Shown here: in pieces, positions 17,318-26,043 of the stretch
Position numbering within the stretch: the first letter of the stretch is position 1
How the letters are laid out: the number at the start of each line of letters is the position of its first letter
DNA from: an uncultured Bacteroidales bacterium
GTDB lineage: Bacteria > Bacteroidota > Bacteroidia > Bacteroidales > Bacteroidaceae
Assembly (NCBI GenBank): GCA_937995875.1
Contig: CALKIW010000146.1
Coordinates: 1-64,000, forward strand
Length of the DNA: 64,000 bases
Direction: 5' to 3'
The notes under the pieces: model-generated
Seen by the model: the letters and a program-made list of their open reading frames with translations, nothing else
Told to the model about the DNA's origin: nothing
The model's database searches: none
Position numbers and translations under genes: made by a program

Positions 17318-18246
17318 TGCAGTAGTGATGATTCAGATCCGGATTCACCAACCAAATCAACCGAAACCTATAAGTGGGGTGCGGAAGGGCCTATCAAAAC
17401 ATGCGACCATTTACGCTTTACTGCCGGCAAGGAAGATTTGGAAGGCAAAGAAATAGGCAATGGAGACCAAGAGTTTATCTTCACCGGTAAGCAAACCTTG
17501 AAAAAAGGAACTTACCTGCTGAAAGGCTAGGTGTATATAGCCGATGGAGCCGAACTGACCATCGAGCCCGGAACAGTTATCAAGGGAGATAAGCAAACTA
17601 AGGCTGCAATCATCGCTGAGCGCGGTGGCAAGCTCATTGCTCAAGGAACGATGTCAGAGCCAATAGTCTTCACCTCGGCACAACCTAAGGGCAGCCGCAA
17701 GCCGGGAGACTGGGGTGGCGTTATACTCTGCGGACGCGCAAAAAACAATGCTACCGAGCAGCAGATAGAAGGAGGACCGCGCACGAAACATGGCGGCACA
17801 AACGATGATGACAATTCGGGCGTGTTGAGTTACGTGCGTATTGAATTCGCAGGATACCCATTCCAGAAGGACAAGGAAATCAATGGGCTGACCTTAGGAT
17901 CTGTAGGTCGTGGCACCAAGATAGACCACATTCAGGTGTCTTACAGCAATACAAAGACGAACTTGTAACCGACTACGCAAAGAAGCAGACAGACCCCAGT
18001 AAAAAATCATTCTCAAGCACATTCTTCCAATTACCGGCCAATAATAACAAGGTGTTTGAAAAATGGAACACTTTGGTGGGTGCAGATGGTTATACACCGC
18101 TTGCCGACAGCGAACTGTTGAAGGGCGCTTCTTTCACAGGACTTGATGATTGGTTTGAAAAGGTTTCTTATGTAGGTGCATTCGGCTCAGGTAAGAACTG
18201 GATGGACGGTTGGACCAACTTCAATCCGGAGAATACAGACTATTAA
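17318..18246 (+). pseudogene. remnant of secreted beta-helix-type lipoprotein
   Basis: The remnant begins at a probable lipidation Cys (17318, reading CSSDDSDPDSPTK) whose signal peptide has been lost by fusion to the receptor. The frame runs into a TAG at 17528 (LLKG-stop-VYIADG, probably from TGG) and resumes as a repetitive sequence (LTIEPGTVIKGDKQ, AIIAERGGKLIAQG) typical of surface proteins annotated as beta-helix or cell-surface lipoproteins. Near 17941-17955 it jumps to another frame (LQQYKDELVTDYAKK) that ends naturally at 18246. The expected middle section is absent, indicating an internal deletion. At least three lesions make this a dead gene. Confidence 0.85.
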
Positions 18247-18339
18247 GAGAAAAGTTCTCGGTTAAAATTCTCATTTTTTTTGGGTGGCTGCTCTTATCGT
18301 TTTCAGGTATCGGGTCAGTCACTCAAAAATTTTTTTGCG

Positions 18340-18397
18340 CTGTAACACGATTGTAACATCTGTTTAAAGTGCCTGTAATATGCGCACTTTACCTTTG
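18340..18397 (+). promoter_or_regulatory. promoter with 11-bp direct repeats (candidate Pho box)
   Basis: CTGTAACACGA (18340-18350), TTGTAACATCT (18351-18361) and CTGTAATATGC (18373-18383) are in perfect 11-bp phase, with a degenerate unit between the last two. The -7 box TACCTTTG follows at 18390-18397. Direct repeats with an 11-bp period just upstream of the -10 region are the arrangement bound by PhoB-type regulators in other bacteria. No good -33 box is present, as expected for an activator-dependent promoter. Confidence 0.65.
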
Positions 18398-18428
18398 CTC
18401 CAAAATTAAAATTATAGATTCATCACTT

Positions 18429-20675
18429 ATGAGCACTATCTATTTGTGTATTGTGGTTTTCCTGCTTTGTCTGGCAGTTTTCGATCTCTTCGTGGGTGTC
18501 AGCAATGATGCTGTAAACTTCCTGCAATCTGCTGTGGGAGCAAAAGTTGCCGCATTCCGCACCATTCTCATCATCAGCTCTATTGGCGTAGCGTTGGGTG
18601 CAGTTATGTCTAACGGCATGATGGACGTGGCGCGTCATGGCATCTTGATGCCCGCCAATTATTCGTTTGAGCAAGTTCTCACAATTTTTCTTGCCGTCAT
18701 GGTGACAGATGTCATTATCTTGGATGTCTTCAACACCTTAGGCATGCCGACCTCAACTACGGTTTCGCTGGTATTCGAGCTGCTGGGAGGTACATTCATC
18801 ATGGCCGTTATTAAGATGAGTGCCGACAATACTTATGGTTTCTCAGATTTGATGAATTCAGAGCAGGGCTTAAAAGTGGTAACCGCCATTTTCTGCTCGG
18901 TGGGTGTGGCATTTGTCTTTGGTATTATAGTGATGTGGATTTCGCGTGTCGTGTTCACATTCAACTACAAGAAACATCTGCGTTTCACGGTAGCCATATT
19001 CGGTGGTGTGGCTTGCACGGCATTGTGCTATTTCATTTTTCTGAAAGGTTTGGGCAAAAGTCCATACCTGCCTGCTAATATCACTACCTATATCAATGAG
19101 CACACACCCCTTCTCATGCTGTACACGTTTGTGGGGTCTACTGTTCTCATGCAGGTTCTGCACCTCCTGAAGGTCAATATTTTCAAGCTGGTAGTCCTCA
19201 TCGGAACATTTGCCTTGGCAATGTCGTTTGCCGGCAACGATTTGGTGAATTTTATCGGTGTACCTTTGGCCGGTCTTTCTTCCTATCAGGATTTTATGGC
19301 AAATGCCAACGGAGCATCGCCGTCCGAATTTATGATGGTTTCGCTCATGGAGAGTGCCGAAACCCCAGCTTTCTATCTCATGGGAGCCGGCCTGATTATG
19401 ATTGTTGCGATGTCTACGTCGAAAAAGGCGCACAACGTGATCAAGACCAGTGTCGATCTGTCAAGACAGGATGAGGGCGAAGAGATATTCGGATCCTCTA
19501 AGGCTGCCCGTGCAATCGTCCGTTTCGTGCAGGATGCCGACAATGTTGTTGCCAATGTTATCCCAAACAGAGTTTTAAGGTGGATAGACACACGTTTTGA
19601 CAGAAGCAGTATGGAGTTAGACGAAGGAGCCGCCTTCGACGTAGTGCGCGCTGCTGTCAATCTGGTTATTGCCTCCATGCTCATCACCTTTGGTACCAAT
19701 TACGGCTTGCCACTCTCTACCACATACGTAACCTTCATGGTGGCTATGGGTTCCAGTTTGGCCGATAGGGCATGGAGCCGCGAGAGTGCTGTGTTCCGCG
19801 TAACGGGTATGCTGTCGGTTATCGGTGGCTGGTTTATCACGGCCGGCGTTGCTTTTGGCAGCTGTGCACTGGTTTGTCTGGCCATGTATTATGGCGGCAT
19901 TGTCGTGCAGACCATGTTCATGGGACTTGTAGTCTTTATGTTAGTGCGCTCCAACCGCGCCTACACCAAGAAGTTGGCAGCCAGAAACAAGGAGAACGCC
20001 TTCCAGTTGATGATGCGCACACGCGACCCGGAACTGGTGTGGGAGATGCTTGTCGGTCATGTCACCCGTACTCAAAGCTATGTGTGTACCTTTGCTTTGG
20101 AACAGTTTAACCGCATTGTAGATTCTTTCCAACAAGAGAATGTTAAGAATCTTCGACAGTGCAGCAAGGAACTGCGCAACGAGTTGGGAGAACTGAAAAA
20201 ATATCGTCGGCAGGAAATTTTGGGATTGAAGAAATCTCCCACCGATATTGCCATTGAGCGCAACACATGGTTTCATCTTGGAGCCAATGCCAACCAGCAG
20301 CTAATCTATTGTTTGCGACGCATGTTGGATCCTATCAAGGAGCATGTGGACAACCACTTCAACCCTGTGTTGCAGGAGTATGTGGACGAGTTTGATGATG
20401 TACAGCGCAAGGTGAACGATCTGATGAAGCAGAGTGCCCATCTCATCTCTACGCGCCGCTACGACAACTATCGTGATGTGTTGGCCGACGCGGATAATCT
20501 GAAAGATGAACTCTCGGTGCTTCGCAAACGCCATATAGACCGTATGCAGAGAACGCCCGACAACGCCAGCTTCCAAGTATCGGTGGTCTATCTCAATCTT
20601 TTGCAGGAGAGCCAGCAATTCCTCAGTGCCATGCGGCATCAGTTACGTGCGGCGAAGAAATTCACTGAACAATAG
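18429..20675 (+). CDS. Pit-family inorganic phosphate transporter with C-terminal PhoU-like region
   Basis: This 748-residue inner-membrane carrier has the two inverted family signatures, VGVSNDAVNFLQSAVG near the N-terminus with GMPTSTTVSLVFELLGG, and GLPLSTTYVTFMVAMGSSLA in the second half. It has about ten hydrophobic segments. After about residue 520 it becomes a long soluble helical region resembling a PhoU-like domain, as in other Bacteroidetes Pit proteins. I start it at ATG 18429; a GTG at 18369 lies upstream of the promoter box and cannot be used. It takes up phosphate using the ion gradient. Together with the porin and two-component genes it suggests a phosphate regulon. Confidence 0.92.
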   Translation: MSTIYLCIVVFLLCLAVFDLFVGVSNDAVNFLQSAVGAKVAAFRTILIISSIGVALGAVMSNGMMDVARHGILMPANYSFEQVLTIFLAVMVTDVIILDVFNTLGMPTSTTVSLVFELLGGTFIMAVIKMSADNTYGFSDLMNSEQGLKVVTAIFCSVGVAFVFGIIVMWISRVVFTFNYKKHLRFTVAIFGGVACTALCYFIFLKGLGKSPYLPANITTYINEHTPLLMLYTFVGSTVLMQVLHLLKVNIFKLVVLIGTFALAMSFAGNDLVNFIGVPLAGLSSYQDFMANANGASPSEFMMVSLMESAETPAFYLMGAGLIMIVAMSTSKKAHNVIKTSVDLSRQDEGEEIFGSSKAARAIVRFVQDADNVVANVIPNRVLRWIDTRFDRSSMELDEGAAFDVVRAAVNLVIASMLITFGTNYGLPLSTTYVTFMVAMGSSLADRAWSRESAVFRVTGMLSVIGGWFITAGVAFGSCALVCLAMYYGGIVVQTMFMGLVVFMLVRSNRAYTKKLAARNKENAFQLMMRTRDPELVWEMLVGHVTRTQSYVCTFALEQFNRIVDSFQQENVKNLRQCSKELRNELGELKKYRRQEILGLKKSPTDIAIERNTWFHLGANANQQLIYCLRRMLDPIKEHVDNHFNPVLQEYVDEFDDVQRKVNDLMKQSAHLISTRRYDNYRDVLADADNLKDELSVLRKRHIDRMQRTPDNASFQVSVVYLNLLQESQQFLSAMRHQLRAAKKFTEQ

Positions 20676-20803
20676 ACACGGTGCTCGCTTCTCAGCTAAG
20701 CTATTCTTTCGAAGGTTGATTGGTTGTCAGAGCATTAGAGAGTTAAATATTACAGGATAACGATTCAACCGGTGATCAAGTAGTTGGTAGCGCCGTTTGC
20801 AAC

Positions 20804-20845
20804 AATAATATTCGGGAGTTCTCAAAGGACTCCCGATATTGTTTT
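20804..20845 (+). terminator. hairpin terminator downstream of the Pit gene
   Basis: AATATTCGGGAGT and ACTCCCGATATT form a 12-bp stem with one bulged T and a 9-base loop, followed by GTTTTG. It lies about 130 bases past the Pit stop and could work in both directions. Confidence 0.65.
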
Positions 20846-20871
20846 GAGATATTTGCAGTTGCTATTTTTAT

Positions 20872-21246
20872 TGACAAAAGGCCTTCTGAAATTCGATTAT
20901 TTGAAAACAAACTTACCTTCGCCCGAAATACGCGAAACTGACGGAAGTTTATAATTCTCTGGTGGTCAATATGTTCCATAAATACGCTGTTTTGTCCCCT
21001 TTCTGATCACCTGCGATTGGATATGGAACGGCACTGCGGAAAGGCCTTAACCGCAGGGCGGATAAGGCTTTGTCGTGGTGCGGTTAAGGCTTAGTCATAC
21101 TGCGGTTAGGGCTTCGCCGTGATGGGGTGGAGTGGAAAGTGCACAAAAATGATTGTTTTCACGTTTTGCGGAATGATTTTGCAGGGTGAAACATAGCCCT
21201 TTTTGCGCTGGATGCTCTGAAAAATATGACAGAAAAACGGTAATCA
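20872..21246 (-). repeat. dispersed intergenic repeat, copy B
   Basis: Read on the minus strand this copy runs from ATTACCGTTTTTCTG through GCATCCAGCGCAAAAAGG and GCTATGTTT to an array of AAGCCTTAACCGCA-type units (about 21035-21115). It continues with CAATCGCAGGTGATC and ends with GCGTATTTCGGGCGAAGG and AAATAATCGAATTTC. Order and spacing match copies A, C and D. The rest of the gap (21247-21494) contains no recognisable feature before the infC promoter. Confidence 0.87.
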
Positions 21247-21470
21247 TTTTTTACAAGTTGAAACGTAATGACTGGGAGTTGTTGGTTGGAAACCGCATAG
21301 TCAATGTTATCGTATAACCCTTTGTCTACAATAGCCGGATAGCCCTTGTGCGGCTTATGAGCGTATGGAATTTATATGAAAAGCTTGGCTGAGGCTTTTT
21401 TACGGAACAAGCAGCCCTATCGGAAATATTGGGGAAGTAATCAAAGCGGTCGTAATTTTTTGTCAGATTC

Positions 21471-21502
21471 TTTGGCGGTATAGTTTATTTTCCGTAATTT
21501 TG
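21471..21502 (+). promoter_or_regulatory. infC operon promoter
   Basis: A -33 box TTTG (21471-21474), a 20-base spacer and a -7 box TAATTTTG (21495-21502) match the Bacteroidetes primary-sigma consensus well. The infC ATG is about 60 bases downstream. Confidence 0.75.
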
Positions 21503-21561
21503 CAGGCTGAAATGGGTGTATAGTGCCCGGTTATTAAATATAGGAATCATAAAATAGTTGA

Positions 21562-22248
21562 ATGAAGAACGACAATGTGAAAAATCGGTACCGCGTGAAT
21601 GGGCAAATTCGTGCTCGTGAAGTTCGCGTGGTCAGTGATGATGGTGCGGAAGTAATGCCGACTCGCCAAGCTTTGGATTTGGCGCGTCAGGAGGGAGTAG
21701 ACCTTGTGGAAATCTCTCCGAACGCTCAGCCCCCTGTCTGTCGTCTCATCGACTATAGCAAGTTCCTTTACCAGCAAAAGAAACGCCAGAAAGAGATGAG
21801 GCAGAAGCAGGTGAAGGTGGAGGTTAAGGAAATTCGGTTTGGTCCCCAGACCGACGACCACGACTACAACTTCAAACTGAAGCATGCCAAGGAGTTCTTG
21901 TCGGAAGGTAACAAGGTGCGCGCCTATGTATTTTTCCGTGGACGCTCGATAGTGTTCAAGGAGCAGGGTGAAGTTCTGCTATTGCGTTTTGCCAACGATT
22001 TGGAAGAATATGCTAAGGTAGAACAAATGCCAAAATTGGAAGGTAAGAAGATGTTTCTTTTCTTAGCTCCAAAGAAAGTAAGTGTTGTGAAGCAGAGCCA
22101 GCAGAAGCGTGACCGCTTGGCTGCTGAGAAGGCAGCTAAGGAGCAGGCCAAAATCAAGGCTGCAGAGGAAGCAAAGAAGAAAGGGATGCTTGCCAATGCC
22201 AAGGGAGCAGATGCCCTTCAGAAGCTCGCCGACAATTCGGAAGATTAA
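21562..22248 (+). CDS. infC: translation initiation factor IF-3
   Basis: IF-3 binds the 30S subunit and checks start-codon pairing. The 228-residue protein shows the N-domain (YRVNGQIRAREVRVVSDDG, LVEISPNAQPPVCRLIDY), a basic linker (KKRQKEMRQKQVK) and the C-domain (KEIRFGPQTDDHDYNFKLKHA, VRAYVFFRGR). A Lys/Ala/Glu-rich tail of about 45 residues extends beyond the usual end, as in many Bacteroidetes IF-3 proteins. The start is a plain ATG, not the rare AUU of E. coli, so autogenous control by that route is not suggested. It leads the rpmI-rplT operon. Confidence 0.97.
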   Translation: MKNDNVKNRYRVNGQIRAREVRVVSDDGAEVMPTRQALDLARQEGVDLVEISPNAQPPVCRLIDYSKFLYQQKKRQKEMRQKQVKVEVKEIRFGPQTDDHDYNFKLKHAKEFLSEGNKVRAYVFFRGRSIVFKEQGEVLLLRFANDLEEYAKVEQMPKLEGKKMFLFLAPKKVSVVKQSQQKRDRLAAEKAAKEQAKIKAAEEAKKKGMLANAKGADALQKLADNSED

Positions 22249-22324
22249 GATAAAAACTGTGTGGTACCGCCAGGTATATGCGTTCCCACCTTTTAATAAA
22301 TAACAACAATTTAAATTTAAAAAA

Positions 22325-22522
22325 ATGCCAAAACAAAAGACTAATTCCAGTGCAAAGAAGAGATTTCGTCTCACTGGTACGGGTAAGATTAAGCGTAAGC
22401 ATGCTTACCACAGTCACATTCTGACTAAGAAGACAAAGAAACAGAAGAGAAATCTTTGCCAAACCACATTGGTTGACAAAACAAATCTGAAGCAGGTGCG
22501 CGACTTGCTCCGTCTTCGTTAA
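22325..22522 (+). CDS. rpmI: 50S ribosomal protein L35
   Basis: The 65-residue, highly basic protein opens MPKQKTNSSAKKRFRLTGTG, the L35 signature, and ends in DLLRLR. It lies 76 bases downstream of infC and 39 bases upstream of rplT in the standard infC-rpmI-rplT order. I could not identify an L20-binding leader with confidence in the 22249-22324 gap. Confidence 0.97.
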   Translation: MPKQKTNSSAKKRFRLTGTGKIKRKHAYHSHILTKKTKKQKRNLCQTTLVDKTNLKQVRDLLRLR

Positions 22523-22561
22523 TTATTAACTTTTTAGTCGAACGTTTAAAGAAGAAAAATT

Positions 22562-22906
22562 ATGCCAAGATCAGTAAATCACGTTGCTTCAAAAGCTCGC
22601 AGAAATAGAATTCTTAAGCTTACTAAAGGTTATCGTGGAGCGCGTAAGAATGTTTGGACGGTAGCAAAGAACACTTGGGAGAAGGGTCTTACCTATGCTT
22701 ACCGTGACCGTAAAAATAAGAAGCGTAATTTCCGTGCACTGTGGATTCAGCGTATCAACGCTGCTGCCCGTTTGCATGGTATGAGCTACAGCCAGTTGAT
22801 GGGTGCTCTTCACAAGGAAGGAATCGAGATTAACCGTAAGGTGCTCGCCGACCTCGCAATGAACAATCCTGAAGCTTTCAAGGCTATTGTAGACAAAGTA
22901 AAATAA
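22562..22906 (+). CDS. rplT: 50S ribosomal protein L20
   Basis: The 114-residue protein shows the L20 pattern: MPRSVNHVASKARRNRILKL, the GYRGARKNVWTVAKN block, YRDRKNKKRNFRALWIQRIN and a C-terminal helix ending in DLAMNNPEAFKAIVDKVK. L20 binds 23S rRNA early in 50S assembly. It is the last gene of the infC operon and is followed 20 bases later by a strong terminator. Confidence 0.98.
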   Translation: MPRSVNHVASKARRNRILKLTKGYRGARKNVWTVAKNTWEKGLTYAYRDRKNKKRNFRALWIQRINAAARLHGMSYSQLMGALHKEGIEINRKVLADLAMNNPEAFKAIVDKVK

Positions 22907-22925
22907 ATTTTTATTCTAAATAGAA

Positions 22926-22959
22926 GGAGCGAATGGCAACAAGCCGTTCGCTCTTTTTG
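22926..22959 (+). terminator. rho-independent terminator of infC-rpmI-rplT
   Basis: An 11-bp stem, GAGCGAATGGC with GCCGTTCGCTC (one G-T pair), has a 5-base AACAA loop and is followed by TTTTTGG. A 70-codon frame starting inside this hairpin was not accepted as a gene. Confidence 0.92.
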
Positions 22960-23218
22960 GTTTGTGTCGGTTTACGAAACCTATCGTTTGTGATTCTCTG
23001 TTATGCTTCCACTTCAGGGGTTGGACTGCATGTTCTCAATGACAAAGCCGCCGGCCGTGCTTGGATGCCTGTAATTGTAATTCTGCAAATATGTGCTGTG
23101 ATCATCATTACAACCTTACGGCTAAAATCTGAGATGGCATATTGAATGATATGCCTTTTCTTGGTATTCTTCATAAAAAGTAGTATTTTTGTTTGGTCAT
23201 GCAATATGACGATGGAAA

Positions 23219-23881
23219 ATGAATGAATTTATGACAAGAAAAGAACGTTACGACTACATATTAAACTATTTCAGGGAGCATAAGCCTAATGTGGGAACGG
23301 AGTTGCAGTTTGGCTCTGCGTTTCAATTATTGTGTGCTACACTGCTTTCGGCACAATGTACCGACAAGAGAATTAATGCGGTAACGCCTGCGCTTTTCAA
23401 TCGTTACCCCACCGCTAAAGAGATGGCAGAGGCTGAGCCGGAGGATGTTTTAGAATATGTCAGCTCGGTTAGTTATCCCAATGCTAAGTCGAGGCATTTG
23501 GTGGAGATGGCTCGAATGTTGGTGGCCAACTATGGGGGCGAAGTGCCGGAAGATCTTAAGGAAATGACGAAGTTGCCCGGCGTGGGACGCAAAACGGCCA
23601 ATGTGATGCAGGCGGTGTGGTTTGGTAAGGCTGCCATGGCTGTAGATACCCATGTTTATAGGGTGTCTCGTCGTTTAGGGTTGGTGCCCAAGACGGCCAA
23701 TACGCCATTGAAGGTGGAGCAATATTTGATGCGCGAAATTCCGGAAGAGGATATTCCGAAAGCTCATCATTGGTTGTTGCTGCACGGCAGATATGTCTGC
23801 CGGAGTGCACGTCCTCTGTGTGAGCAGTGCGCGTTCGACGCTTTCTGTCCGAAATTGTTGGAGGGAAGCAAGTTGGATTAA
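23219..23881 (+). CDS. nth: endonuclease III (DNA glycosylase/AP lyase)
   Basis: Endonuclease III removes oxidised pyrimidines in base-excision repair and cuts the abasic site. The 220-residue protein has the helix-hairpin-helix LPGVGRKTANV with catalytic Lys125, catalytic Asp143 in VDTHVYR, and the four-cysteine [4Fe-4S] motif C194-x6-C201-x2-C204-x5-C210. A -7 box TATTTTTG lies about 30 bases upstream. It is a single gene here. Confidence 0.97.
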   Translation: MNEFMTRKERYDYILNYFREHKPNVGTELQFGSAFQLLCATLLSAQCTDKRINAVTPALFNRYPTAKEMAEAEPEDVLEYVSSVSYPNAKSRHLVEMARMLVANYGGEVPEDLKEMTKLPGVGRKTANVMQAVWFGKAAMAVDTHVYRVSRRLGLVPKTANTPLKVEQYLMREIPEEDIPKAHHWLLLHGRYVCRSARPLCEQCAFDAFCPKLLEGSKLD

Positions 23882-24083
23882 GGCGTCTCCTTGCGAACTT
23901 CTGCCGTAAGTTTAAAAACCTTTTATGTGGACAGGCAGTTGTGACTTATCCGTTTTTTCGGTGCAAGACACAGGCACACTTCGTTGTACATCCCTTTACG
24001 TTTTTTATCCGGTCAAAGATGTTAGTTTTGAAAACAACCGGAATTTTTACTAAAACTAATTGACAGAGTCTACTTTAAGAAAT

Positions 24084-24794
24084 ATGGAAATAAAGAAAAT
24101 CATGTCGTTTCTGAACAATGTGGCTGCCAATAACAACCGCACATGGTTTCAGGAGAACAAAGCTGAATATCTTGCTGCAAAAGCCTCGTTTGATGAGGGC
24201 ATAGAGAAAGCAATTCTTGCTATTGGCAAGTTCGACCCGTCTATATCCCATCTCACGGCAAAGGACTGCACGTATCGGTTTTACCGAGACATTCGTTTCT
24301 CGCCGGACAAGTCGCCGTATAAGCGGCATTTCGGCGCATACATATCGGCACACGGCAGGAAAGGCCTGCACGCGGGTTACTATATCCACGTGCAACCCGG
24401 ACAATGTCTATTTGGCTGCGGTGCCTATTGGCTGCCGACAAACATTCTCACCTCAATGCGCAATGAGATTATGGCTAATATAGACGAGTGGCGCAAGTGT
24501 GTGGAGAATGGGCAGTTTGTCAAGTATTTCGGCTATGCCAACGATTCGGAGTGGAGCGAAGACCATGTAGACGCAAAAGGATTCGGCATTGCCCGTTTGA
24601 AGCGTGCGCCTAAGGACTTTCCGAATGACTATGAGTTCATTCAGTATCTGAAGATGAAAGATTACTGCGCCTGGCATGTGGTGCCCGACGATTTCTTTGA
24701 GGGTGACGAGTGGTTGCAAAAAATGGTGAAGCTGTTTAAGGTGGCCAAACCCATGATGGACTTCACCAATGCGGTAATCGACGACTATGAATAA
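24084..24794 (+). CDS. DUF2461-family protein
   Basis: The protein of about 236 residues matches the DUF2461 pattern as I know it: the N-terminal FLNNVAANNNRTWFQENKAEY, then YRFYRDIRFSPDKSPYKRHFGAYIS, and GLHAGYYIHVQPGQCLFGCG. It is a cytosolic protein of unknown biochemical function that is widespread in bacteria. I chose the ATG at 24084; a TTG at 24060 would add eight residues, and both lie downstream of the -7 box TAGTTTTG at 24023. It converges on the clostripain-family gene with only three bases between their stops. Confidence 0.85.
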   Translation: MEIKKIMSFLNNVAANNNRTWFQENKAEYLAAKASFDEGIEKAILAIGKFDPSISHLTAKDCTYRFYRDIRFSPDKSPYKRHFGAYISAHGRKGLHAGYYIHVQPGQCLFGCGAYWLPTNILTSMRNEIMANIDEWRKCVENGQFVKYFGYANDSEWSEDHVDAKGFGIARLKRAPKDFPNDYEFIQYLKMKDYCAWHVVPDDFFEGDEWLQKMVKLFKVAKPMMDFTNAVIDDYE

Positions 24795-24797
24795 CGG

Positions 24798-26042
24798 TTA
24801 ATGGGTGGCTTTCCACCACGCTGTTTTTTTCTTCCCTTTCAATGCTACGGAGTTCCTGCTTGGGTCTGAAATGGTTATTCCCGAATAGGTCTTCACTTTT
24901 GTATATGGCCTATACAGTCCGGAGTACAAGGAGTCTGTTGTTGCTGTAATCGTGACTACTTCGTTAAGTCTTGCATGAAAATCACTGAGGAGTATAGGCT
25001 GGGCACACAGACTGTTTACGTAATGTCCCATATCATAGAAGATAGGGGTTTCAAAGCCGTCAAGAATTTGCAGGCTGTCTGTCATGTTGTCGTTCGCAAC
25101 ATTTTGTCTGTTAATCTCTTTCATCACCTTTGCCAGTTCTTCAACCTTTCTGCAGTCAATGGCTGAAAGTGCACCATAGGGCATGAAATATGATTTATAA
25201 TAGGTATTGAAAGCCTTGATTGCGTTTTCGTATGCAGGCGTGGGAGTGGCGAGGGTGCTCCAAATCGTTTGATAGGGCACGCCGATTAACATGACTTCTG
25301 ACGTCGAACCAATCAGAAAATTAGTGGCATCGCGTAGTTCATAGGCTGTCTCGACGTTGGCCATATAGCAATCGTCAAACAGTAGGAACTGCATTTTGAT
25401 GCCGGCTCCCTGTATGCCTTTGGCCAGATCGACAATGTCAATGGCATTGCTCATATTGTTTATACTGCCAAAAAAACGAGTGGGAGGGGTTGGCATGCCA
25501 TTGCTGTAATTGGCAAAGGGAAAATGCTTTGCCTGACTCCAAGTTGCATCGTCAGGCTGCAAGAAATTCATTTTGGCCTGATAGGGATAGTTAGTCCAAT
25601 CGTCTTTATAGGTCCACCCACATCCGTGACAGCCTATCATCATAGCGTAGTTGAGAGCGTAGGCATTTTGCTTCATGTCATTAAGGATTTGGGTGATGCC
25701 CTCAGCAGTGGTATAGTCTTTTCCTTCGTATGTTTTGATAGGAGTATGGTTGATTACTCCCTTTTGGTATGTAATTTCGTAGAGATCAGACGAATTTGCA
25801 GAGGTGCTGAGAAACACGAGCAGTCTGCCGTTGAGCCTTCTGGTTTTGGTGATGGCTCCTTCTATACTGTCAAGGTTTTGCTTGAATATTCTTGTAGACA
25901 AGTCATCTCCGGTCCATGGCATGAAAACCAAAATGGTTTGCTTGTTGATATCGTTAATATCAACAGCCTCATCATTGCTACATGACGTAAGACCGCATAT
26001 AGCAACGATGAGAATGAATAAAACATGGAGATGAGATTTCAT
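24798..26042 (-). CDS. clostripain-family (C11) peptidase lipoprotein
   Basis: The protein of about 414 residues begins with a lipoprotein signal MKSHLHVLFILIVAICGLTS followed by Cys21. The body fits peptidase family C11: strand TILVFMPWTGDDLS, the catalytic His in MIGCHGCGW (His139) and the catalytic Cys in LLFDDCYMANVE (Cys225). C11 enzymes cut after basic residues and are common in gut and oral Bacteroidales, anchored at the cell surface or in the periplasm. The start at 26042 lies one base after the valS stop; longer upstream frames only overlap valS. It is likely co-transcribed with valS, an unusual pairing. The substrate is unknown. Confidence 0.87.
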   Translation of the reverse strand: MKSHLHVLFILIVAICGLTSCSNDEAVDINDINKQTILVFMPWTGDDLSTRIFKQNLDSIEGAITKTRRLNGRLLVFLSTSANSSDLYEITYQKGVINHTPIKTYEGKDYTTAEGITQILNDMKQNAYALNYAMMIGCHGCGWTYKDDWTNYPYQAKMNFLQPDDATWSQAKHFPFANYSNGMPTPPTRFFGSINNMSNAIDIVDLAKGIQGAGIKMQFLLFDDCYMANVETAYELRDATNFLIGSTSEVMLIGVPYQTIWSTLATPTPAYENAIKAFNTYYKSYFMPYGALSAIDCRKVEELAKVMKEINRQNVANDNMTDSLQILDGFETPIFYDMGHYVNSLCAQPILLSDFHARLNEVVTITATTDSLYSGLYRPYTKVKTYSGITISDPSRNSVALKGKKKTAWWKATH

Positions 26043-26043
26043 T

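Noticed and set aside
18369..18428. Longer N-terminus of the Pit transporter from a GTG at 18369
   Set aside because: The GTG lies upstream of the -7 box at 18390 and inside the repeat-motif region, so it would not be in the mRNA.
20776..20979. 67-codon minus-strand frame
   Set aside because: It spans the Pit terminator and repeat copy B and has no supporting promoter or similarity.
22933..23145. 70-codon hydrophobic frame after rplT
   Set aside because: It starts inside the rplT terminator hairpin and has no promoter or plausible start; hydrophobicity comes from AT-rich composition.
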